A stretch of DNA of 12,099 bases from Coriobacteriales bacterium (GTDB lineage Bacteria > Actinomycetota > Coriobacteriia > Coriobacteriales > UBA8131). Location: NCBI GenBank assembly GCA_031272005.1, contig JAISUQ010000067.1, positions 1 to 12,099 of the forward strand, given 5' to 3'. Under the pieces are notes generated by a model. That model did not search any database, was not told where the DNA came from, and saw nothing but the letters and a program-made list of their open reading frames with translations. Position numbers and translations under genes: made by a program. Below are positions 5,971 through 12,099 of this stretch, piece by piece (the stretch's first letter is position 1; every line of letters begins with the position of its first letter).

Positions 5971-7412
5971 AGTTCTTTTTCGCTGCAAGCCAGGTAGAGC
6001 TGGTGCATTTCGTGTTTGGAGTGGACGTCCAGTTTGCGGTAGATATTCGAGATATGGGTTTTCACGGTGCCTTCGGAGAGACCCGTGGTCTGCTCAATCT
6101 GGACACGCTTCTGGCCTTGGAGCAACAACGCCAGTATTTCTCGCTCGCGCGCTGAAAGGTCGAAGCGTTGCGCAAAGCCGCTCAGCGCAGCTTGGGTGGC
6201 AGCTGCCTGGGCGGTATCGGTATCCAGCCAGGGCGTCAACTGGCGATGGGTATATCCCCAAATAAAGATAAATACGACTGCCAACAGCAGCAGGTAGACA
6301 AGTATCATCACAAAGATGCTGCTGGTAATAGCCAGCGGCTCCAGTACGTGCATCCAAAGTAAGGCGGCCAACGCCGAAGCAGCATGGGCCACGCCGGCGA
6401 CACGGTAGGATGAAATGGAAATCAAACGCACGCATTCGATAATCATCATCCAGCGCACCAGGTGCGAAAACTGCTCGATACCTACAGTCAAAGCCTGAAC
6501 GGATAATGGCGCAGTAAGATCATTGGCCAGCGCCAATATTTGCAGGCCAGCCAAGGTGGCTGTAAACCCGATTATACAGCGCAGCGACAGAGAAAGTCGC
6601 CTGGGCAGGATAAACACCAACAAGGTCAGCGCCACTATCACAGCAGCAATCAACAACAGCAGAGGCCAGGAGAGTGGCTCCATCCCTATTGTGGCACCTC
6701 GCGTTTCGCCCCAGGTTCCGCTGGCACTGAGCGCCTGAATAAAGACCAGGGCCACCGTAATCAAAACCACCTGTGCCAGCAGTGCATACTTCTCGAAGCC
6801 AGCACTAATCCGTTGGGTCAGGCGTGGTTCGGTATAAGGGCGATCCAAGGCACAAGCTATGTAATATAGAGCAGTCACTAGAATTGGCGTCACGACCACC
6901 AACAGCATCTGGACTTCTGATGGCACCAACATACTAACAATAGCCGAAAGCAACACTTCAAGCACCAGACTGGCGCAGATGCACCAGATGCTCCAGTTGG
7001 TTGGAAAGTGCTTGGCAAAATGGCGATAGAAAACCCAGACCAAAAAGGAATAGCTGGCGATTGCCACAAAGACCGCGCCCAAAGCCAGCATCGTCGAATC
7101 CATCAGCGACTGATGAAAAGCGATAATCAGAGTGGCTGAAGCTACACTCATCAGTACAGCCGCCATGCTCACCAGTATCTGCTGAATCTTGGGGATGCGT
7201 CGGGCGAAGACCAAAAAGAGCACCGCTGTCAGCAATCGCCCCAGGCGAAAAGCATCGGCACTGGCTACACCCACGATGTCCTCCAGGCCAGAGGGCACCA
7301 GATTTACGCTATAACCCACAGTATTGGTCCACAGACCAGCTAAAGCCAGCCCCAGCGTAAAAACCACAGCAGCTATCAGGCGTCTTGAACTTGTAGTCGA
7401 TGAATCCTTCAT
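5967..7412 (-). CDS. Membrane-embedded LuxR-family regulator
   Basis: About 481 residues. The first ~385 form about twelve hydrophobic segments joined by short loops, which suggests a polytopic membrane sensor. The last ~65 are a LuxR-type helix-turn-helix: LSAREREILALLLQGQKRVQIEQ, then the recognition helix GLSEGTVKTHISNIYRKLDV. No receiver domain or phosphorylation Asp is visible. This architecture is frequent in Eggerthellaceae, next to or facing reductase operons, so control of the divergent dms-like operon is likely. The ligand is unknown. The start at 7412 (MKDSSTTSSRR) is preferred because upstream frame, though open to a GTG at 7520, encodes Met-rich sequence from repeated ATGATG triplets in the promoter region. 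A perfect -10 box seven nt upstream would make the mRNA leaderless; ATG 7421 is an alternative. Confidence 0.85.
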   Translation of the reverse strand: MKDSSTTSSRRLIAAVVFTLGLALAGLWTNTVGYSVNLVPSGLEDIVGVASADAFRLGRLLTAVLFLVFARRIPKIQQILVSMAAVLMSVASATLIIAFHQSLMDSTMLALGAVFVAIASYSFLVWVFYRHFAKHFPTNWSIWCICASLVLEVLLSAIVSMLVPSEVQMLLVVVTPILVTALYYIACALDRPYTEPRLTQRISAGFEKYALLAQVVLITVALVFIQALSASGTWGETRGATIGMEPLSWPLLLLIAAVIVALTLLVFILPRRLSLSLRCIIGFTATLAGLQILALANDLTAPLSVQALTVGIEQFSHLVRWMMIIECVRLISISSYRVAGVAHAASALAALLWMHVLEPLAITSSIFVMILVYLLLLAVVFIFIWGYTHRQLTPWLDTDTAQAAATQAALSGFAQRFDLSAREREILALLLQGQKRVQIEQTTGLSEGTVKTHISNIYRKLDVHSKHEMHQLYLACSEKEL

Positions 7413-7419
7413 GCCAGCC

Positions 7420-7425
7420 ATTATA
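7420..7425 (-). promoter_or_regulatory. -10 box candidate for the LuxR gene
   Basis: TATAAT on the minus strand is followed after seven nt by the ATG at 7412. If used, transcription would begin at or next to the start codon, giving a leaderless message, which is common in actinobacteria. No convincing -35 is seen. Confidence 0.4.
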
Positions 7426-7466
7426 GCGCAGGTGCTCACTGCACCCGCAGCAGTTGCCGTCTCTAG

Positions 7467-7507
7467 CATCATCCTTTTCATCATCCACAACCCAAATCGC
7501 ATCATCC
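7467..7507. repeat. Three CATCATCC direct repeats
   Basis: CATCATCC occurs at 7467-7474, 7479-7486 and 7500-7507, with starts 12 and 21 bp apart (close to one and two helical turns). They lie between the divergent LuxR and reductase genes upstream of both. They may be regulator half-sites or simple-sequence drift. Confidence 0.45.
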
Positions 7508-7517
7508 AAAAAAACAG

Positions 7518-7548
7518 CACTCCATATTTTCAAAGAGACGATGGAGTG
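7518..7548. promoter_or_regulatory. Inverted repeat, candidate operator
   Basis: Perfect 8-bp arms CACTCCAT (7518-7525) and ATGGAGTG (7541-7548) are separated by 15 bp, so their centres are 23 bp apart, about two helical turns. A third half-site CTCCA follows at 7558-7562. The position in the divergent intergenic region suits a binding site for the adjacent LuxR regulator. Binding is inferred. Confidence 0.5.
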
Positions 7549-7610
7549 GTCGATTTTCTCCACAGAGTTTTCGGCTTACTGTGACTGGCAGAGGAATCGT
7601 CGCTGTGTTG

Positions 7611-7633
7611 TTGCGACTTACGCAATGCGCAAG
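7611..7633. promoter_or_regulatory. Overlapping palindromes upstream of the reductase gene
   Basis: TTGCG (7611-7615) and CGCAA (7621-7625) form a perfect inverted repeat with a 5-bp spacer. It overlaps a second, one-mismatch-pair inverted repeat, CTTACGC (7617-7623) and GCGCAAG (7627-7633). The site is about 60-80 bp before the reductase start, in the expected transcript leader or core promoter. It could be a second operator. Confidence 0.4.
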
Positions 7634-7690
7634 TGGCGAGACAGGCCAAGCAAGCAGAAAGTCCAATCAGCAAGAGGAAGGACAACAGGC

Positions 7691-10366
7691 ATGAGTATCT
7701 TGGAGCATATCGAAAAGCAACCTCTGAATCGCCGACACTTCGTGGCGCTGGCAGCTACGGCAGGCGTTACAGGAGCCCTGGGTCTCACGGGTTGCGACAA
7801 TAAGGTCACCGAGCTGACCGAAGAGCAAGCCGCCGACTATGCCGCCAATGAAGCCGGTGAGTGGCGCACGATTGACTGTCCGCAGAGCGGTTGTCAGTGG
7901 CGCTGCTTCAATCGAGCCTACGTGGTAGACGGCATCATCATCCGCCAGGGAATCGGCTCCACCGGGCTGGACAGTGAGGACAACCCTCAGCAACGCACCT
8001 GTCCACGCGGACGCTCCATTCGCCGCATGGTCACGGGGGCAGAGCGCCTCAAATACCCGATGAAACGGAAGAACTGGCAGCCGGGCGGCGGCGAGAACAT
8101 CAACGGGCACCTGCGTGGCATTGATGAGTGGGAGCGTATCAGCTGGGACGAAGCTGTCACTTATATGGCTGATGAGTTCACCAGAATCCGCGACACTTAC
8201 GGCAATCGCGCCTTTTTGGCCACCGGGCAGGACGACGACAAGCTGGGCAAAGGCAAGTTCGGCTCCCAAATCCTGAACCTGATGGGTGGCGCACTGACCA
8301 CCTGGGGCCAACAATCCGAGGGTGGCGCAGCTGTGCCCTCATTCAAGATGCGCGGTTGCTGGGGCGAGGGAGAAGAAGAAGCCCAGGATCGAATGGCCAT
8401 CCGTCACACAAAACTCATTGTGCTCTGGGGTTACAATCCAGCCTGGAATGCTGGTACCGGCGATATGTACTTCCATCTCGTAGCCAAGCAGAAAAGCGGC
8501 GCCAAAGTAATCTTGATTGATCCCTACTTCAATCCCACGGCTCAAGCGCTGGTCGACCAGTGGATACCCATCCACCCCAGCACCGATGGTGCTTTAATGG
8601 AGGCCGTCTGCTACGAGATTGTCAACAACGGCTGGCAGGACCAGGACTTCCTGGATCGCTGCTGCGTGGGTTTCGACGCCGAGCACATGCCCGCCGACGC
8701 CAAAACCAACGAGAACTTCCGCGACCACCTGCTGGGCGTCTATGATGGCCAACCCAAGACGGCTGAGTGGGCCAGCCCCATCTGTGGCGTGCCCGTAGCA
8801 GTCATTAAAGAGCTGGCGCGGGAGATGGGCACCACCAAGCCGATGACCCTGAAGGCCGCTTTAGCCATCGCCCGCTCCTACTATGGCAATCGCGTGACCC
8901 AGCTGTTTTACACCATGGGCTGGATTTGCGGCGCTGAAGGCCAGTTGGGCGCCGAAACCAGCATGGGTCGCTCACCGCACTTCGGCACCAAGGATGGCGA
9001 GTTTTTGGTCAAGCGGGGCAAGAGCAGCTACGAGTTCCCGCCCAACCCAATCTGCACCGAGCCGCGAGCCGACGGTTTGCTGACCGAAGGCAACGCTGAC
9101 GAGTATGACCACAATCTGGAGTATGGCATCTGCTTCGCTGAGTTCCATAAAGCCATCGTCACCGGAGAATACACGCTGCCAGGACCGGCAAACGCTAAAC
9201 GCGCCTGCGACATCAAATGCCTGTACCGCGAAAACGCCCGCAACCCCTCGAACCAGCAGACTGGCGGTTATTATCAAGCTGAGGCCTATCGCAAGCTGGA
9301 GTTTGTGGTCGTGCAGGATATGTATATGAAGACCGACGCGCTCTATGCCGACATCGTCCTGCCGGTTAAAAGCTTCCTGGAACTGGACTTCTCCTACAAC
9401 AAGAAGTGCATGCCGGAGTTCACGCTGGTGGCACAGAAGGTCATCGAGCCCTACTACGAATCCAAGGAAGACCTGGAGATTTTCTACCTGCTTTGTGACA
9501 AGCTGGGTTTTGGCGAGGACGTGGCGCCGCGCACAACCGCCAAGCAACTCCAGTTTGAGATGTTAGCCTCCGCAACCGTAATCATGGAAGATGGGGAGAA
9601 CCGCGAGCCGCTGGTAGCCATCACTGACGATGACTTGGAATACTACGGCGTCAGCGGCGAACCACAGGAAGGTCGGGTGCCTCTGCGGACGTTCTTTGAG
9701 GAGAATGGCGGCGTCTATCAGGTGCAGCGCTCTGATGACGACAATTTCAAGCAGATCTTCCACCAGAGATTCCGCGAGGATCCGGAGGGCAACCCGATTG
9801 ATACTACCTCCGGCAAGAATGAGATTTACTGTCAGGCGCTGAAGGATTTCTACGATCTGGCTGGCATGCACGACATCGATGCTCTACCTAAATATAAGGC
9901 GGCAGTCGACGGCTTCGAGCAACTGCGCCAGGACCCTGAATACCCCTTCCAGCTGATTACCCTGCATCACCTGCGTCAGATTCACTCCAACTTCGCCAAT
10001 GTCAAGCAGCTCAACGAGGTCTTTCCCAACGACTTGCTGATGAGCACCCCTGATGCCGAGCGCCTGGGCCTTGCCAAGGGCGACTGGGTATTGGCCAGCT
10101 GCGCCGAAGGTGGCCAGATGGCCAGGCGCCTGAACGTCATCCCTAATCTGGTGCCTGGTACGGTAGTCATCGGCGAAGGCAACTGGCGCAAGGTTGACGA
10201 GGCTACCGGCATCGACATCGGCGGCAACCCCAACTCAGTAACACGAGTGCAATACCTGGGCGACGGGTATCAGGCCTACAACACCGTGCTATTGAAAATT
10301 GAGCCCTACCAAGGCACCGCTCCCGAGCCAGATTATCGCATTGCCAACTACGTTCCCATCGCCTGA
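7691..10366 (+). CDS. dmsA: Tat-exported molybdopterin oxidoreductase, DMSO reductase family catalytic subunit
   Basis: An 891-residue bis-MGD enzyme. The start at 7691 follows a purine-rich GAGGAAGG; open frame further upstream is promoter DNA. Residues 13-35 carry a twin-arginine signal (NRRHFV), a hydrophobic stretch and LTGC with Cys35 as lipid site, so the product should be folded before export and anchored as a lipoprotein. An N-terminal [4Fe-4S] site is formed by Cys63, 68, 72 and 104 (CPQSGCQWRC...TCPRGRS), followed by KYPMKR and ERISWDEA, both typical of DmsA relatives. The GQQSEGG stretch aligns with the DmsA Mo-ligand region, making Ser209 the probable ligand. LIVLWGYNPAWN (242-253) is cofactor-binding. 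The C-terminal molybdopterin-binding domain starts near HHLRQIHSNF. Physiological substrate (S- or N-oxide, or another acceptor) cannot be read. It heads a three-gene operon. Confidence 0.92.
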   Translation: MSILEHIEKQPLNRRHFVALAATAGVTGALGLTGCDNKVTELTEEQAADYAANEAGEWRTIDCPQSGCQWRCFNRAYVVDGIIIRQGIGSTGLDSEDNPQQRTCPRGRSIRRMVTGAERLKYPMKRKNWQPGGGENINGHLRGIDEWERISWDEAVTYMADEFTRIRDTYGNRAFLATGQDDDKLGKGKFGSQILNLMGGALTTWGQQSEGGAAVPSFKMRGCWGEGEEEAQDRMAIRHTKLIVLWGYNPAWNAGTGDMYFHLVAKQKSGAKVILIDPYFNPTAQALVDQWIPIHPSTDGALMEAVCYEIVNNGWQDQDFLDRCCVGFDAEHMPADAKTNENFRDHLLGVYDGQPKTAEWASPICGVPVAVIKELAREMGTTKPMTLKAALAIARSYYGNRVTQLFYTMGWICGAEGQLGAETSMGRSPHFGTKDGEFLVKRGKSSYEFPPNPICTEPRADGLLTEGNADEYDHNLEYGICFAEFHKAIVTGEYTLPGPANAKRACDIKCLYRENARNPSNQQTGGYYQAEAYRKLEFVVVQDMYMKTDALYADIVLPVKSFLELDFSYNKKCMPEFTLVAQKVIEPYYESKEDLEIFYLLCDKLGFGEDVAPRTTAKQLQFEMLASATVIMEDGENREPLVAITDDDLEYYGVSGEPQEGRVPLRTFFEENGGVYQVQRSDDDNFKQIFHQRFREDPEGNPIDTTSGKNEIYCQALKDFYDLAGMHDIDALPKYKAAVDGFEQLRQDPEYPFQLITLHHLRQIHSNFANVKQLNEVFPNDLLMSTPDAERLGLAKGDWVLASCAEGGQMARRLNVIPNLVPGTVVIGEGNWRKVDEATGIDIGGNPNSVTRVQYLGDGYQAYNTVLLKIEPYQGTAPEPDYRIANYVPIA

Positions 10367-10390
10367 CTGGATTTATCGAAAGGAGTCATC

Positions 10391-11032
10391 ATGCAACTGG
10401 GGTTTTATCACAACAACGACACCTGCATCGGCTGTAACTGCTGCGTTATCGCCTGTAAGGATAAAAACGACTTACCTGTGGGAGAGAAGTTCCGGCGAGT
10501 TTACGACTACGCTGGCTGCACTTGGAGCATAGATGAAGCGGGGGTCAGCACGCCCAGCGATTACTTCGCCTACTCGGTATCGGTCGCCTGCATGCACTGC
10601 GCCGCTCCAGCCTGTGTAGCCGCCTGCCCAGCCGGAGCCCTGCAGAAGGAGGAGGCTGACGGCATCGTCTGGCGAGATGAGGAGTTGTGCATCGGTTGCG
10701 GCACATGCGCGCAGGCCTGCCCCTTTGGAGCGCCGTACGTGAGCGAAGTCAGCAATAAATCACGGAAATGTGATTTCTGTCGTGATCTGCTGGCGACTGG
10801 AGAAGACCCGGCCTGCGTAGGAGCCTGCCCAACCCGCTGCCTGCAGTATGGCGACATTGAGGATCTGAGGGCTACGATGGGCGACACGGACAACGTCGCG
10901 CCACTACCGGCTGATCCCGGCACCGGACCATCCATTGTCTTCAAGCGGAACCGCCTCAATCCCAGCGGTGCCCTGGCGGGAGTAGTGCTCAATGCTCCCG
11001 AAGAGCTGGAGTCGGCTACGGTGGTGTTCTGA
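10391..11032 (+). CDS. dmsB: Four-cluster [4Fe-4S] electron-transfer subunit, DmsB-like
   Basis: A 213-residue ferredoxin-type protein, close to the usual DmsB length. Four Cys groups can hold four [4Fe-4S] clusters: C12/15/18/22 (CIGCNCCVIACKDKNDL), C67/70/75/79 (CMHCAAPACVAACP), C100/103/106/110 (CIGCGTCAQACPFGAP), and C127/130/142/146 (CDFC...CVGACP). No signal peptide is present, so it would travel with the Tat-signal-bearing catalytic subunit. A strong AAGGAG lies seven nt before the ATG, 24 bp after the catalytic-subunit stop. It should carry electrons to the Mo centre. Its own donor is uncertain because no DmsC/NrfD membrane subunit is encoded in the window. Confidence 0.94.
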   Translation: MQLGFYHNNDTCIGCNCCVIACKDKNDLPVGEKFRRVYDYAGCTWSIDEAGVSTPSDYFAYSVSVACMHCAAPACVAACPAGALQKEEADGIVWRDEELCIGCGTCAQACPFGAPYVSEVSNKSRKCDFCRDLLATGEDPACVGACPTRCLQYGDIEDLRATMGDTDNVAPLPADPGTGPSIVFKRNRLNPSGALAGVVLNAPEELESATVVF

Positions 11033-11817
11033 TGGGCGCCACAGTTTGCCAGCATGGAGTAACTGCCCCAGATTGCGCTTTCGATACAAATGCTTCAATC
11101 TGCACCGTCAATGCGATTGACGAAGCCTGCGCAGTTGGCAGCAGCGACTCCCTGGCTCTGGCAGCAAGGGCGGGAGTATGGCGAATTCTTCAACGTATCT
11201 TTGGCGAACTGCCGGATGATAGCTTGCTGGCTGAACTGGCCTGTGGAGCAGCCGAAGAAGTACTGGTAGTCTTCACCGGAATCTCTGATGAGTACGATGT
11301 CGCTTCGTCCGCCCTGAAAGATGCGGCAGTTCGCCATCTGGCTGCCGGAACAGAAGGCGTCAATCAACTGCGGGATGGCTATACCCGTATGTTTATCGGA
11401 CCCGGCAAAGTGGAAGCACCAATCTGGGAGTCGGTCTATCGCGGTAACGATAATGCCCTTTTTCAGCCAATCACGCTGGAAGTACGTCAACAGTATGCTA
11501 CGGCGGGCTTTTTGCCCGCCGCCTACCCCCGTATCGCCGACGACCATCTGGCGCTGGAACTGGATTTCCTCAGAGCCCTGGCGGAGCAGGCTGGTGCGGC
11601 AGCGTACGCCGGAGATCAGCAACTATACGCCGTCAGTCTGACTGCTTCACTGGAGTTCGAACAAGAACACCTGGCCGTATGGTCGGCGGATTTTGCCTTA
11701 AATGTCAGAGCCGCCAAACACGGTAGCTTCTATCGCGAAGCAACCGACTTGCTCAATGCCTGGCTGCCCCTGGATTACGCACTGCTGGCCGAACTCAGGA
11801 CACATACACTAAGCTGA
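11032..11817 (+). CDS. TorD/DmsD-family molybdoenzyme chaperone
   Basis: A 261-residue, mainly helical cytoplasmic protein. Diagnostic TorD-family stretches are YTRMFIGPGKVEAPIWESVY (117-136) and ADDHLALELDFLRAL (from 169). It should bind the Tat signal of the reductase and hold it until cofactor and FeS clusters are inserted. The start overlaps the dmsB-like stop by one base (TGATG), which implies translational coupling and co-production. The first ~35 residues are an extension before the usual helical domain, with cysteines at 6, 15, 24 and 33, exactly nine apart. TorD relatives usually lack this. The substrate-binding region is otherwise complete. Confidence 0.9.
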   Translation: MGATVCQHGVTAPDCAFDTNASICTVNAIDEACAVGSSDSLALAARAGVWRILQRIFGELPDDSLLAELACGAAEEVLVVFTGISDEYDVASSALKDAAVRHLAAGTEGVNQLRDGYTRMFIGPGKVEAPIWESVYRGNDNALFQPITLEVRQQYATAGFLPAAYPRIADDHLALELDFLRALAEQAGAAAYAGDQQLYAVSLTASLEFEQEHLAVWSADFALNVRAAKHGSFYREATDLLNAWLPLDYALLAELRTHTLS

Positions 11818-11844
11818 GAGGTGACGTTATTGGCAGCCAGCGCC

Positions 11845-12070
11845 CTACAGCAGCCTTTCCCATAGGCGGCGGGCATAGAGGATTCTGAGGATGTGTACCT
11901 GGCAGGTAGCCTCATTGATGATGAAGAAAACCTGGTAGTTGCCTGCCGAAATCCATCGCACGCCTCTTGAGCGATGCGGCTCAAAAAACTCGCCAATGTC
12001 GTTTTGGCCAAGCCAGTATTGGCTCTGGCATTGTTTCAAAATTCTTCCAAATCACCTCTTGACAACTCCA
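11845..12070 (-). pseudogene. Frameshifted ParE/RelE-family toxin relic
   Basis: The C-terminal half of a ParE-type toxin is clear: GVRWISAGNYQVFFIINEA, then VHILRILYARRLWERLL at the end (family pattern hILRvLyGrRdw..LL). The frame begins only at a TTG (12039). In the neighbouring frame, 12070 to about 12000, the peptide NFETMPEPILAWP matches the segment that normally precedes this in ParE proteins. So a frameshift near 12000-12020 splits the gene, and the N-terminal helices are missing or lie past the window edge. No antitoxin is seen. It is read as a dead toxin; a missed base in the assembly is the alternative. Confidence 0.65.
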
Positions 12071-12099
12071 TTATAGTCTTATACTCTACTATAAGACCT
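12059..12099 (+). promoter_or_regulatory. Promoter-like palindromic segment at window edge
   Basis: TTGACA (12059-12064) is followed by TATACT (12080-12085) at a short 15-bp spacing. Overlying it are two nested perfect inverted repeats: GTCTTATA/TATAAGAC (12076-12083, 12090-12097) and TTATAGT/ACTATAA (12071-12077, 12088-12094). Such layout is common for self-repressed promoters, including toxin-antitoxin operons. The gene it would drive lies beyond the window. Confidence 0.4.

Noticed and set aside
7413..7520. N-terminal extension of the LuxR protein to the GTG at 7520
   Set aside because: The added residues are Met-rich products of repeated GGATGATG in the promoter region and lack a ribosome-binding site at the GTG.
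7454..7690. Upstream in-frame extension of the reductase gene
   Set aside because: It would place 79 unrelated residues before a Tat signal that must be N-terminal; the ATG at 7691 has a suitable ribosome-binding site.
8972..9547. 191-codon minus-strand open frame inside the reductase gene
   Set aside because: Antisense to conserved molybdopterin-enzyme sequence; no independent evidence of coding.

Overview
The window looks like accessory chromosome from an anaerobic, moderately GC-rich actinobacterium. The best guess is Coriobacteriia, Eggerthellaceae-like. That lineage call is inference. It rests on a polytopic-membrane LuxR-type regulator divergently paired with a Tat-exported DMSO-reductase-family lipoprotein, plus the ABC-F and BcrAB-like transporter neighbourhood. 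No rRNA, tRNA or CRISPR was seen.

Layout. (1) Positions 1-682 are decayed. They hold the 3' tail of an unknown gene, two tandem AT-rich 20-bp units, a frameshifted HigA-type antitoxin relic, four copies of a 10-bp core at an exact 19-bp period, and a strong stem-loop. (2) Positions 683-3700 run on the minus strand: a putative lipoprotein, then a BcrAB-like ABC ATPase and permease pair with its own promoter candidate. (3) Positions 3775-5460 are a minus-strand ABC-F ATPase. Its ~156-nt leader can hide its ribosome-binding site in a perfect 9-bp helix closing two further hairpins. (4) Positions 5458-5823 are the C-terminal relic of a membrane acyltransferase. (5) Positions 5967-11817 are the metabolic core: a minus-strand membrane LuxR regulator faces a plus-strand operon of a molybdopterin catalytic subunit (dmsA-like), a four-cluster ferredoxin subunit (dmsB-like) and a TorD-family chaperone, with inverted repeats between the divergent genes. 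(6) Positions 11845-12099 hold a frameshifted ParE toxin relic and palindromic promoter-like DNA at the window edge.

How it works together. The LuxR protein probably senses a signal at the membrane and controls the reductase operon. The chaperone would assist maturation of the catalytic subunit. That subunit would be Tat-exported, lipid-anchored and fed electrons by the ferredoxin subunit. No DmsC or NrfD quinol-oxidising anchor is in the window, so the electron donor is open, and the substrate cannot be named from sequence.

The most interesting signals are the ABC-F RBS-sequestering leader, the 19-bp-phased repeat array, the anchorless Tat-lipoprotein reductase with its extended Cys spacing, and an N-terminal run of four cysteines exactly nine residues apart in the chaperone.
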